Assembly (NCBI GenBank): GCA_031835245.1
Contig: JAVKOQ010000130.1
Location: 87,064 to 151,063 of the forward strand
DNA length: 64,000 bases
Direction: 5' to 3'
Origin: Balamuthia mandrillaris
Taxonomy: Eukaryota; Discosea; Longamoebia; Balamuthiidae
Shown here: positions 1 through 10,840 of the stretch, one piece after another
How the letters are laid out: each line of letters begins with the position of its first letter
Position numbering within the stretch: the stretch's first letter is position 1
Program-made: the position numbers and the translations under genes
The notes under the pieces: model-generated
Told to the model about the DNA's origin: nothing
The model's database searches: none
The model's input: the letters and a program-made list of their open reading frames with translations, nothing else

Positions 1-2488
1 AAAGCATCTACATGCAGAATGTATTAAAGCTGTTTGCAGTGGTGGCCAACAACGACTCAGAGTCTAACCACGCTTACTTGGATCGCATCATCGACCTTTT
101 GCTCATGCGCCTTCCTGTCTTCCAACAGAGTCAACACCTTGAAGTACAAGAAAGGGTACTTATATCTCTTTCTCGACGTATTCTCCAAGGCCTCCTTATT
201 TTCTGATATTTCGCCTTCTGCTTTTTCGACATAAGGCTTGTTTTGCGATGTCGATGATAGAACTGTTCACGGAGCTGAGAAAGCAAGGTCGCAACATAAC
301 CGGAGAGATAGTTAGCATTTTCGCTCAACCGTTGAACCCTGTTGCACCAAAGGCCCAACGCAAAGTGCCAGTGCCCGCTGGCCTCGACTTGGACCAACAA
401 ATCAACGAACTGCCGGAGGAGGACTCTGATGACGATCCTAACTACTGGTGGGATAACAAACACTCTGACTCAGAGGACGAAGAGCACGGCGCAGGATACG
501 ATAACTTCCACCACGACTCGTACCATCAACAAGGCGGCTCTACCCTTTGGGAATCCGGTGGCACTGATTCGGACAAATCTGGCTTTGCTCGTATCGAGGA
601 CAGGGGACCCTACATTCTCACTGGAGACAACCGGAAGAGAAACTTGTTGGAAGAGGGCGATGATATGCCTGCTGTTGCCTCCATCGAGAGTCTTGGCATT
701 CAATGTATCTCTGTCCTTCTCTCTCTCTCTCTCTCTCTCTCCCCCCATTCTCTCGTTTCTTGTTTTTGACTCTGCCTTTGTGTTACAATAGCAGCAGATC
801 CGTTTGCAAAGAGTAGCAGCAGTTCTCGCAGAGGCGGAAGAGGACGACGTTCCAGTAAAGCCGTTGTGCGCAAAGGTTACGAAATGCCAGAGAACATGGA
901 ATCGAGCGACGACGACGAACAACGCTCCAAGAGCGCTCTTGCCAAGCAGGAAGGCATCTTTGCCAATGTCGACCTCATCAAACCGTTGGAAGCTCACGAG
1001 CGACTTCCTACGTTGGAGCATCGTTCTTATTCTGCTGCTTCTGCGGCGACCGCTGTAACGCCAAAGAAAGAGGAAGAGAAGAAGAAGAAGAGAGAACATC
1101 GTCATCATCGCCGACATCGTCGTGAGAAAGGTGATAAAGCGGGTGAAGAGAAGAAGTCAGGTTCGAAACATCGTCGCAGCAGTAAGGATAGCAAGCGTCA
1201 TCGCAAACACAAGAAAAAGAATGATGATGAAATCTGGAATATCCCGAAGAAAGACAAGAAGGGAAAGAAGGAAAAGAAGCAGCAACCTCAACCATCCGAG
1301 GCTTCATCTGCAGCTGCTCTTTCTCAAGCAGCACCTCCTGGAGGTGGCTACGAGACAGTGTCCTCTCCCGTTATGTCTTCAGCATCTTCTTTGCAAGCTG
1401 GTTCCAACACACTGACACCCTTGCCACCCTCTTCGCTCTCTGTTTCCACTTCTTCTTCTGATGTTTCTGAAACTAGAAAGAAGGAAAGAGAGGAACGTCG
1501 TCGTCGCCGCCATCATCATCGCAGCAGCGGCAGTAAGAACAAACGAGGAAAGGAGGAAGAGAAGAGCGATCGTCATCGCTCTTCTTCCTCCGTTGACAAA
1601 CAAGAAGAGCGTCGCCGTCGTCACAGCAAACGAGATGGAAAAGCTGTGAAAGCAGTTGACGAAGAGAAAGAACAACCGAAACAACAAATTGCAGCAAGAA
1701 AGGTGGCTCTATTTCAAGACCTCCACCTCAAAGGAGATTGTCTCTTCCATGTTCTGACTACCCCTTCTACTAACGAAGGAAGCGAAGGGCAGCAAAAAGA
1801 ATGGCAAGTGAAGGTCTCTCTTTTCTTGACCAATCGAAGAGACGTTCCTCTGAAGAAAATTCAAGTGCACGTTGGCAATGCCTCTACTGGAGACGCCGCT
1901 CTTCTCGCAGAACAATCCACCACTAGCCTCGATGGTGAACTCGCCGCAAGAGGCACCGCGGAGCTTCCGCTCTTCTTCTCCGTAACCAACTTTGCCGCTC
2001 CTCTAAAATGCAAATCCTCTGTCACTTTCCTCAAAAAGAAGGAAGAAGAGACAACAACAACCGAAGAAGAACAAGAAGAAAGCGCAACGATCGTCTTCGA
2101 GTTGCCCATTCCAAGCACTCTTTTCATGCAGCCCGTTTCGATAAGCGTTCAGCAGTTCATGGAAGTGGTAGACCCATCCGCTCATCCCGGCACCGCCCTC
2201 ACCCTCTCCTCCGCCTTTGTGGACCTGCCCAACGGGAAGCTCTGCCAAAAGGCGTTGAGCCTGTTGCCGGCTGTATTGGGCGTAGCGATAGTGGAGGAGC
2301 ACTCCACCGGGGCTTCTTTCTACGGCCGCTCCGTGGCGGGCCATCACGTCGTCGTGCTGGCCAAGCTGCGGACGGGAGAACAGCCGCAGCAGGGACTCTC
2401 GGTGGAGCTCAAGTGCGAGGACGCCTCGTTGGCCGCATCGCTTGTCGCCGAAACCGCCTCTGCTCTTCGTGAAAAGCTGTTGGACTGA
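1..2488 (+). CDS. AP3D1: AP-3 complex subunit delta, C-terminal part
   Basis: This is the 3' part of the large delta subunit of the AP-3 adaptor, which sorts cargo from endosomes and Golgi to lysosome-related compartments. Exons read as <1-155, 236-704 and 792-2488. The introns (156-235; 705-791 with a CT tract) restore one frame. The first exon gives the adaptin-trunk ending LEVQER. The next gives LNPVAPKAQRKVPVP followed by GLDLD, the signature of AP-3 delta. It is followed by an acidic DSDDD stretch, a KGYEMPEN motif, a long Lys/Arg/His/Glu-rich hinge (about 1060-1700) and a C-terminal appendage-like globular region ending EKLLD and TGA at 2488. The start and the N-terminal trunk lie left of the window. 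Family assignment is firm; the hinge is typical low complexity. Confidence 0.92.
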
Positions 2489-2538
2489 AAGATGAAGCAA
2501 GCATTACCATCATAACAACACCTTTACTATTTTTTTTT

Positions 2539-5349
2539 TTATGCTCCATTTTGATCTTCTTTTCTCTTTCGTCGTATTTTCACTTGCTTGAGGTACGCGC
2601 CGCGCAGGTTGAACCGTCGCCACGCGATAAGCTGCACTATAGCGCAGACCAGGGGCACCAGCACCAACATGCGAAACATGGAGTGCTGCATGTCGCTCAG
2701 TCCCTCATCGTCGTACTCGCCCGCCCCTGCTTCTGCTTCCGCTTCGTCTTCGCCCCCGCCGATAACGTGCTCGCGATACCCGACGGCTTGCAGCACCAAC
2801 CATCCGAACATCGGCGCCAGGGACTGGCCTGGCTTCGTGAAGAACGCGTTGGCGCCGTACATCAGCGTGGAGACGGACTTGCTCCTCCCGTGCATCACAT
2901 AATCTTCATCCACCAAATCGGCCACCACCTTTTCACAAATGGCCGAACTTGTTGGTGGAGAAAAGACAGAGAAAATGGCAGAGAGAACGAGAAAAGAGAA
3001 GAAAGAAAGCAGAAGAGACGCAGGAAACACGAGAGAACACAACACGAACAGAATGAGCAGACAGAGGGAAAAAAATAGGAGATGGAATGAAGAGAGAACG
3101 ACAAACCAGATTTCCGTGTCGGCAGATGGCCTCTGAAAAGACCTTGTTGCAAACGATGAAGAGGACGATGAAGAGGCCGTTACCTCCGGCGAGGAGAAAA
3201 GCCACAGCGGCAAGCACCAACTTCACCCAAAACAAGAAGCGAATCACGGCGTAGAGCGAGTATTTACGGACGTAGGGAGCGAGCACCACCACCACAAAGT
3301 GAGGCAGAGAGGAGGCCGACATGAGGAAGAGGGCTTGCACCCATAGTTGAGGCAACCGGTCCTGCAAGAAACTGTCCAAGAAGATCGAAAAAAAGTTGGA
3401 ATTGAAGTGGCAGTTGAAAACCTTTTTTTTAAAACAAAGAGTAAGCAAGAAGCAGAAGCAGAAGCAGAAGATGAAGAAGAAGAAGAAGAAGAAGAAGAAG
3501 AAGAAGAAGAAGAAGAAGAAGAACAAGAAGAACAAGAAGCAGAAGCAGAAGGGAGAAGAAAGAAGAAGAAGAAGAAGAGAGAGAACAAACAACAACAACA
3601 ACAAGAAGAAGAACAAGAAGAACAAGAAGAACAAGAAGAACAAGAACAAGAAGAAGAACAAGAACAAGAAGAACAAGAAGAAGAACAACAAGAACAACAA
3701 CGAAAGAACAAGAAGAAGAACAAGAACAAGAAGAAGAACAAGAAGAAGAACAAGAACAAGAAAAAAAGCGAGACAAGGGAACAAATAAACCGAGTTTACC
3801 TGAACGAGACTGATGAAAATAAACAACCAAAAGTTGGTCTGCTGCATTAATTGACGAGCAAACTTCATCACATCCGGTTTGCTCTCTCCTGCTCCTACGC
3901 TTACATTCTCGCCCTCATCACTTATATCATCCACATCAGCAATATATTCATCCGAAGCCTCGCCACCAAACAAAGATTGTTCCACATCATCCTTTGTTGT
4001 CGCTTCACGCTCTAAAACAACGCTCTTGCCTTCATCTTGTTGCGATAACGCCTTCACACCTTCCGTTTTTCTACTCTTAACGTTAACCACCATCTGTGGT
4101 CCCCTCAACAGCGTCATCGGCGTTGTTGTTGCTTTGGAAGAAGAAATGGGAGAAGAAGGACAGGAGAGCTTCTGTTCCTTGCGCTTAAGCAGATGACGAC
4201 CATATCTATCACCATCATCTTCCGTATAGATATCCACCTTCCTAGCAAGGCTGACGTACTTGGGAGGAGCTAAGAAGTGAGCGGTGCATTGAAAGCCGAT
4301 CAGAGCGACGAGGCTCAGCGTCACGACGAAGAAGCGGAAGGCGCCTGTCAGCTGCCGCGTGTCCCAAAACAGATGACAGAGGAAGACTCCCGCTGAGCCT
4401 ACCACCGATAACGCCGAGTTCCACATGTTCACTTTTGCCTATGTGTTGCTATTTGGTGAAAATGAAGAAGAGAGAAGAGAAGAGAAGAGAAGAGAAGAGA
4501 AGAGAAGAGAAGAGAAGAGAAGAGAAGAGAAGAGAAGAGAAGAGAAGAAGAGAAGAGAAGAGAAGAGAAGAGAAGAGAAGAGAAGAGAAGAGAAGAGAAG
4601 AGAAGAGAAGAGAAGAGAAGAGAAGAGAAGAGAAGAGAAGAGAAGAGAAGAGAAGAGAAGAGAAGAGAAGAGAAGAGAAGAGGACGACGAAGAGAACGAC
4701 GAAGAGAAGAGAAGAGAGAGATGAAGAGAACGATGAAGCGAACGATGAAGCGAAGAGAAGAGAGCAAAGAGAAAGAACAAACCCTTTCGTCGGAGGAGAT
4801 GGTAATGTCAGCAAGCAACGCGGCATGGGCCAGCATGACGTAGGACAAGCAGGCGTCATAAAGGCACAAGCAAAACGTGAAATGCAGGCCACCGAGCCAC
4901 CCTCCGCTCCCTCCGCCCGTTGTCGTCCCAAACCACTCTCCCTCCGCCTCCTCCTCCTCCGCTTCCAAGGCTCCTCCTCTCTCTTCTTCTTGTGGAGGTC
5001 TTGGCATCAACGTTTCATAGTCTGCTTGGCTTTCTCCTCCACCCAGGCTCCACGGAAAGAAGATGAACAGAAATCCAAAGGCCCAGAGGGCGCCGCCCCA
5101 ACGGATGGCGGAGAGGCGCTTGGAGAGCGTGGAGGTGTCCATCAGCCAGCCAAAGAGGGGGTCGTTGAGGGAGTTCCACACCATGAAGATGACCTCGCCG
5201 ACGAGGAACCAGCCGTTGTCCAGCTGGTAGACGGTCATGAAGAGGTGGACGTAGTAGGTGATGAAGATGTTGTGGAGCAAAGCGGCGGAGAAGCCGGTGG
5301 CCGCGTAGGCCAGAGCCTTCCCGGAGGAGAGGGAATGGCTCTGCAGCAT
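2539..5349 (-). CDS. MFSD13A: MFSD13A/TMEM180-like major facilitator membrane protein
   Basis: Four exons on the minus strand: 5349-4783, 4438-3800, 3361-3107 and 2928-2539. Together they encode 616 aa in a single frame. The N-terminal exon has LLHNIFITYYV and VWNSLNDPLFGW, the diagnostic loop of TMEM180/MFSD13A and the related GPH-type sugar/cation transporters. The last exon has ADLVDED and FTKPGQSLAP, also conserved in that family. About 11-12 hydrophobic segments are visible, with an acidic, Ser-rich cytoplasmic insert near residues 270-380. It is an integral membrane transporter-like protein; the substrate is unknown even for the human homologue. Introns 1 and 2 are expanded by purine-rich (plus strand) microsatellites. 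It starts divergently from the 4-TM gene at 5724. Confidence 0.88.
3470..3770. repeat. GAA/CAA-rich microsatellite in MFSD13A intron 2
   Basis: About 300 bp of imperfect trinucleotide runs (GAA, CAA, GCA) fill most of the 438-bp intron 2 (3799-3362). In the sense orientation of the gene this is TTC/TTG, i.e. pyrimidine-rich. The long ORFs seen here in all frames are repeat artefacts. Confidence 0.9.
4470..4681. repeat. (AGAAG)n pentanucleotide microsatellite in MFSD13A intron 1
   Basis: A near-perfect pentamer array of roughly 40 units with one phase slip near 4548 (AAGAAG), inside the 344-bp intron 1 (4782-4439). On the gene's strand it reads CTTCT, extending the polypyrimidine character of the intron. 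Confidence 0.92.
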
Positions 5350-5723
5350 TTTTTTATTTCTTTCTTTCTATTTTATTTATTGTATTGGTGTGCATATCTG
5401 GCATGCCTATCACGTTTTAAATATTTCTAATGCTTTACATATTTGAAAATCTTTGCATATCTTAAATGCATAGGATTTCTTGAATATTTTTCGTAACTGA
5501 GATGTCCTAAATTTTTTACATTTTCAACATAGTTTTCACGACCAAAATTTGATTGGCTCAATTTAGTAAATTTGATCTGATTGAGACTTAATTAAGCGAA
5601 AGAAAAGAAGAGAGATACGCAGTTGGGGTTGTATCTCTCAACCCCAACCAAAAAAAAAAAAAAGAAAGAAAGTAACCTGCTCAAACAAAAGCCCAGGCAC
5701 ACCCTTCACTAAGTCACTTCACA
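5350..5723. promoter_or_regulatory. Divergent promoter spacer, MFSD13A / 4-TM gene
   Basis: A 374-bp AT-rich spacer between two divergent starts. It has an ATTGG (inverted CCAAT) box near 5553 and another CTGATTGAG segment near 5577. A short inverted repeat sits around 5626-5646 (TTGGGGTTG ... CAACCCCAA), followed by poly(A). No ORF is credible here. Confidence 0.5.
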
Positions 5724-6389
5724 ATGGTGCTCTCTCCCTTCGACGCTAGCGTGGACGAAATGCTGTTCCAGAACCGGTGCAACCAAGTACGGTTCAACTG
5801 GCTCTCCTTCATGCAAGTGGAAGGAGCGCAAGCCGCCAAGGAGGCCATGCGCTCCCAGCTCACGTCCATCGGCGTGATAGCCGCTCTGATGTCCGCCTTC
5901 TTCCTGGCCGAGGTTCAGAACCCCCCAACAGTTGAAGACCAGGAATTCGACAACAAAGGGTGGGAGCTGCAGGTGCAGGCCGGTTGTGCTTCCGCAGCCT
6001 TCCTGTTGAGCCTTGCCACAGTTATTCTGGTCATCATCCTTCACAGCTATGCCTCGCTCTTTGCCGAGGCAGAGTTTCATGTCTACTTGTATTACTTTTC
6101 CATAGCCTCTGCCAGCTTTCCTTCCTTCCTGGCCTTTTTAGGCGGCCTCTCTGGTTTGGTATCCGTTGCGCTCAGGCTAAAGATTGTGTTTGGACATGTG
6201 GTTTGGATTGTGTACTGTGGAGTGGCCGGGGCGATCTTTGTCGGGCTTATTGTGATGTTCGTTTGGTTGGACATAACTACCACCATGCTGCGGAAGCACG
6301 TGCATGCACGTGGCTCCACCACTCCTGGTGGAATTGGAGGCAAAGGAGCAGATATACCAATGAAGGAGCTGGACGAGTTTGACGAATGA
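5724..6389 (+). CDS. Hypothetical four-transmembrane protein
   Basis: An intronless 221-aa reading frame with a clean start (CACAATGG) and stop TGA at 6389. Four hydrophobic segments are visible at about residues 46-65, 88-112, 118-145 and 158-187. They are preceded by a charged N-terminus and followed by a hydrophilic Gly/Lys/Asp tail ending ELDEFDE. The arrangement resembles small tetraspan proteins of the plasma membrane or endomembranes, but no CCG or other tetraspanin signature is seen and I do not recognise the family. Codon use (GC-rich third positions) matches the neighbouring real genes. Function unknown. Confidence 0.7.
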   Translation: MVLSPFDASVDEMLFQNRCNQVRFNWLSFMQVEGAQAAKEAMRSQLTSIGVIAALMSAFFLAEVQNPPTVEDQEFDNKGWELQVQAGCASAAFLLSLATVILVIILHSYASLFAEAEFHVYLYYFSIASASFPSFLAFLGGLSGLVSVALRLKIVFGHVVWIVYCGVAGAIFVGLIVMFVWLDITTTMLRKHVHARGSTTPGGIGGKGADIPMKELDEFDE

Positions 6390-6459
6390 TATGCATGTGC
6401 TCTAAAAGGAGGAGAGAAGAGAGGTCTTAACAACCTTACAATAAACCGTATTTATGTTT

Positions 6460-8095
6460 TCATTGGGAGTGCCGTTTTGAAGTGAAAAGGCGTTGAAGGA
6501 ACAAAAACAAAGAAATGAAGATAGGAAGAAAATAAATAGAGAATACTTTCATCACCCATCCAGCCTTTGCTTTGGTTAATCTCACCTTTTTCTGCTCTTG
6601 TTCATTGTTATCGTGGCGCTTCAACGAAGAGTAACGCAGAAGAAGGGTGCCATAGAGCCATTTGGTGGACTCTGCTGCTAGCATCATGATGATTGCGCCC
6701 TCCGGTAGAGTGTCCTCTTGTACCACTTCGTCGAGACATAATAGCAATGAAGCGTTGGCTGTGTTTCCAACTCTCTCGAAATTGGAATATATTCTGTCGG
6801 TTGGTAGTCCCATCTGTTTGGGAAAAGAGATTAGATGAGAGTGTGAGAGCGAGCGAGAAATAACAAGAAACACAGATAGAAAGAACAGCTAGAAAGAACA
6901 CAACAGCAAAAAATATATAAGAAATGGTCCCATTTAGTACCTTACGAGCAATTTCAGTTATCTTTCCATTTGCTTGGTGTGGGATGAACAGGTCCACATC
7001 TCCCATAGCAACGCCACCACCTTGCAAACCATCCTTCAACGCTCGCAGGTACAGCTCAGCTCCATGAGCCAACACTCCTCTGTAGTCGTGCTTGAAGTAA
7101 TGCAACCCCTCCTCCACTCGCTTCTCGTTCAGCGGGCATAACGAACCTCCTCCCGGAATGTACATTCCTGGTTTCTTTCCTTTGCCTATACAGTTGAGCT
7201 TCGAATACACTATTTCTATTCCTCTTTCTCCAGCCTCATCTTCTGCCTTCTGTTCCTGACGTTGTTTGCGGGAAAAAGCAACAGAAGGGAAGGCACGAAG
7301 GACGCAAGCGGCGGCACCATCACCGATCATGGCGGCGTTGACGGTGTCGCCGCGGGAGAAGGAGTTTCGTTTGTTGGTGAGGTTGCCAAAGACGGAGCCG
7401 GTCTCGCTGCCGATGACCACCGCGCAGCTATAGTAGCCCGTTTGCAAGTACTGCAGCGCCGTCACGATAGCCTGTGTCGAGCCACAGCATGCTGACCTTT
7501 TTTTAAACCGTTAAAAGAAAGAAAGAATTGACAGCAAGTCAAACACACCGTATGTCGATAGCTGCACACTCATCGATGCCAAGCTTTTCTTGCACGATGG
7601 AGGCGGTGGAGGGAACGGGATAGTCGGGGGTGCAGGTGGCCACCAGGATGAGCTCCAGGTCGGTAACGTCCAGCCCGGCCTGGGCCAGCGCCTTTCGAGC
7701 AGCCTTAGCGCAGAGGTCAGAGTTACAGTTGCCTTCTGACGGTCGCATGTTGTCATGGTCGATCGGCAGCTCGACACTGCTGTATCGCGTCTTTATTCCT
7801 TTGTGTGTGTTAACGTTAAGTCGAAGGAATGAAAACGAAAAAGAACACGGAAAAGAAATGGACAGATAAAAAAACCGATTTTCTGTTCTATCCATTCTGG
7901 GGTGACGTCCGCTCCGAGGTTGGTTTCGTCCAAGAGACGTTGGTTGTCTATGAGTTCCCCAGGAAAGGCGCTGCCAACGCCGACAATCCGCACTCTCTTC
8001 ATTCTGGTTGTTGTTTTTTTTGTTTGTTGTTGTTGCTTTGATTTTTCTTTTACGACCAATCCATTTCCCTCATTATCCCTCCCGATCATCGCCAT
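6460..8095 (-). CDS. 3-oxoacyl-ACP synthase III (FabH)-like, with C-terminal extension
   Basis: Four exons (8095-7876, 7798-7549, 7496-6941, 6813-6460) give 459 aa. The thiolase-fold KAS III family condenses acetyl- or acyl-CoA with malonyl-ACP, or makes related beta-keto products. The triad is present: active-site Cys in SACCGST, His in IPHQANGKI and Asn in RVGNTANAS. A VGVGSAFP start of the fold and GDGAAACVL are also recognisable. FabH proteins are about 320 aa; this one has about 31 extra N-terminal residues and about 55 after the usual end. That tail includes a hydrophobic stretch (FSIYFLPIFISLFLFLQ) that could be a tail anchor, unless an unrecognised intron begins at the GTGAG near 6586. 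No plastid transit peptide is obvious. The substrate cannot be told from sequence. Confidence 0.85.
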
Positions 8096-8198
8096 CTAGA
8101 TGACGCTATAATTATCCGGTGCCGCGATGGTGGTGTCATTCTGTATTTCTGTCGACTTACTTGGCTCTCCTCTTCTCTCCTCTCTGCTCTGCTCTCTC

Positions 8199-8234
<36 letters not shown>

Positions 8235-8470
8235 CTGTTTGAGCGGAACAGAGGTCACCGCAAACACGACGCGGGAGCTCTGTGGAAAAACCTTGCTCTC
8301 TCTCTCTCTCGCTCGCTCGTTTTCTCTTGCTCGCTTTTTCTCATTCATTTCTGTCAGGGACTTCATAAATGTCCTCTGAAGATGAAGCTTCATTGGTCCG
8401 ATTTCTTCCTCCTGGAAACATACAAACTGAAAAGAGAGAGAGAGAGAGAGAGAGAGAAAAGGCGGAAGTA
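8096..8470. other. Intergenic spacer with CT and GA microsatellites
   Basis: Between the start of the ketoacyl synthase gene and the stop of ATP6AP2. It holds (CT)n runs at 8190-8240 and 8297-8316 and a (GA)n run at 8433-8455. No supported gene is seen; ORFs here are Ser/Leu or Arg/Glu repeats. Confidence 0.7.
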
Positions 8471-10534
8471 TTACTTGAACTTGGAGTGATCAAGAACGGA
8501 GTCTTGGTAGAGCATCGTGTCTGTGCTGGCATCAATGGTCAACATGATGAGGGTGGCGCTGATGGTGACCAACACAAGGATCACCGAAGCCCACAACACC
8601 ACTTGGAATCGATCCACCTCCTCGTCAGTCGGCCCATCGTCGCTTCCCGAAGAAGACGAAGAAGAGGCATGAGAACCAGAGTGAGACGAACTAGAGTGAG
8701 ACGAGCCAGAGGCAGAGCCAGAGCCACTTTGTTGTCGTCGCATCTGATAGAAGCCATCTTGCTCAAAGAGAATGGAAGTGTCAGAGAGGCGAGGAAGGCA
8801 GAAGCATTCGATGGAAGAGAATTGCTTGAGAATGGACTTGACGGCAAGACATTCGGGCGTGCTGTCCTCTCCGAATTGGGAGGAAGTGAGAGGGACAGTG
8901 GCGCTGTCCTTCAAATAAATGTTGGGATAGTAATCCTCAAAGTGAACCTGTTTTTTTTTTAAGAAGCAAAGACAGTTAGCTTTTAAAGAAAAGAGACAAA
9001 TAGAAAACAAAACTGAAACAGGTAAAAAAGAGAGAGTCAATCTACCTCATCAGAAAGAAAACCGTTGAGAGCGCTCTTCACGAGTTCCATCACTTTCTTT
9101 TCAGAATCTTCTTCCTTCTTCTCGGTCATGACCAACACCTGCCCAACGACGTTGTCGCTATTGTAGATTTTCTCAAGACCACTAATAAGCTCGGTAATAG
9201 TGCGCTCAACCATATGGAACGCGGCCTTGCTTTGTTCAGAGTCAGCTCCGTAGGCAGTCCTGACGGCGTCCAAACCAGAAAAGGCCAAGAAGTAAAAGTC
9301 GGGGATGGTGTCCTGAGTCCACTGGCGAAGCTCGCTGTCAGAGGAGAGAACCTCCAAGAGGCGGTGGGCAAAGGCGATCTCGGACAAGAAAGCAAAGTCG
9401 GCGGGGCTGCTCAGATCAAACTTGGAAATGAGGTAATCATTGCTGCTGGCGAGGAAGAGACGAATAGCCCGTTCGTCCATTTGTAGAGGGTTCACTTGGT
9501 CTTCGTCGTCATAGACGCTGACAAAGGAACCGGTTTGAAGGAAGAAACCCAAGTTGCGAGAGGAATCACCCTCAGGCAGGACGTAGGGCTTGGCGGACAT
9601 GGCACGAGCGTGCTGCCTGTCAGCAGAGGCGGAGACAAGGAGAGCCTGCCCGCCGTAGGTGATTGTGATCATATCCTGGAGAGAAGCACGTTTGGCGCCA
9701 GCCATGCCAGGACACCACACCTCGTAGGCCTCGGTGCGTTGGTTCCTGCTCCTGCTGAACCAGCTGCTGCCGGAGATGCCGTGCTCCGAGGGAGAGGTGC
9801 CGGTGAGCAAGGAGGTGAGGGAGGCGATGCTGTCGGAGGGGTAGGACTCCTTCAAGACTTGGCTGCTCTTCTTTCCTTGCAAGCTAGGCAGGTCTACAAC
9901 GTGAGAATTTTTGTTTAAAAAAAAAACGGTGTGAGTGAAGAATAGTGAGTGTGCCGTAATAGAAGATAACGGAAAACAAACCAGAAGCAGAGGCGGAGTC
10001 AAGGACAACCATGAGGTTAGCCTTGGGGGCGTTGAAGAAATCCCTGACAGGGAAGTCGCTTCGGTCGAGGTGGGGGTTAAGCGGCGGAAGGCCCAAGGAG
10101 TGTGCCAACAGGTCGCCCACTCGCGTTTGTTGGATGGTGTCCTTGCCGTAGGTCGTCTTTCCATTGCCTAGAAAGACCATAAGGCCGTCCTACGGTGATA
10201 GGTGGTCGAAAAAAATTAGAACGAAGAGGAGAGGAAAGAGAGAGCGAGAGAGAAGTGAACATACATCAGAGGTAGGGTGGTGAACTACGATGTCTCCACT
10301 CCTGCCGGCAACGTAGCCATTTTGGAGATTGGTTGGCACTACCAAAAGAGAGAAGAAGCAGCAAGAACCCAAACAAAAAAACATGAGCAACATCGGTCGT
10401 GGTCGACAAACAATTGTTTGAGAGGGAAAAAAAAATTTAGAAGAAGAAGGGAGATTCGTACGGTCATCAACGTTCACGGACAGAGCAGAAAGGACACAGC
10501 TCAGCACCACGAGCACACACAGCGATCGTTTCAT
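8471..10534 (-). CDS. ATP6AP2: ATP6AP2 (V-ATPase accessory protein 2 / renin receptor) homologue
   Basis: Five exons (10534-10462, 10338-10265, 10189-9982, 9893-9046, 8947-8471) give 559 aa. The N-terminal signal peptide is MKRSLCVLVVLSCVLSALS. The lumenal region aligns by eye with animal ATP6AP2: GRSGDIVV, then KANLMVVLDSAS, then FLSEI and finally FSGLDAVRTAYGADSEQ, which corresponds to the vertebrate AGLDEIGKRYGEDSEQ block. One TM helix (VVLWASVILVLVTISATLIM) is followed by a short tail with DTMLYQDS, matching the family's C-terminal signature. The protein is about 200 aa longer than the human one because of insertions in the lumenal domain and a Ser/Gly/His-rich stretch before the TM. Known role: V-ATPase assembly in the ER and endolysosomes. 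It is head-to-head with MUS81. Confidence 0.87.
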
Positions 10535-10840
10535 GGTTAATGCTACTGCTGCTACTTTTTTTCTTCTTTTCGCTACTCTCTTTTTTTTTTCTCTTCTTTG
10601 AGAAATAGAAAAAGAAAATTTTTAAGGCGTCGACAAATGACCCCTCGTGAAAGACTTACGTCACCCATACCGTTCATAAGGACTTTTTGACAACTTTTTG
10701 AGCTTCTGTTGAGAACGATTTTCCCGCCAAATTGTGTCTGCATAAAATCTTACGAGACGACATGAGAATTTTTTTGTTTTAAAAGCGAAATTTTAGTTAA
10801 ACAAACATAATCGACAAGCAAGGCGCTGCGCTTCCATTCC
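10535..10840. promoter_or_regulatory. Divergent ATP6AP2 / MUS81 promoter with E2F-like, CRE-like and TGTCGACA-type sites
   Basis: A 306-bp spacer. It contains GTCGACAAA (10629-10637) preceded by TTTAAGGC, TTACGTCA (10656-10663, CRE-like) and TTTTCCCGCCAAA (10719-10731, close to the E2F/DP consensus). It ends about 110 bp before the MUS81 ATG. Functional assignment of these motifs is inference. Confidence 0.5.

Noticed and set aside
4470-4780. Regularly spaced array considered as CRISPR-like
   Set aside because: It is a 5-bp microsatellite without spacers, within an intron of a eukaryotic gene.
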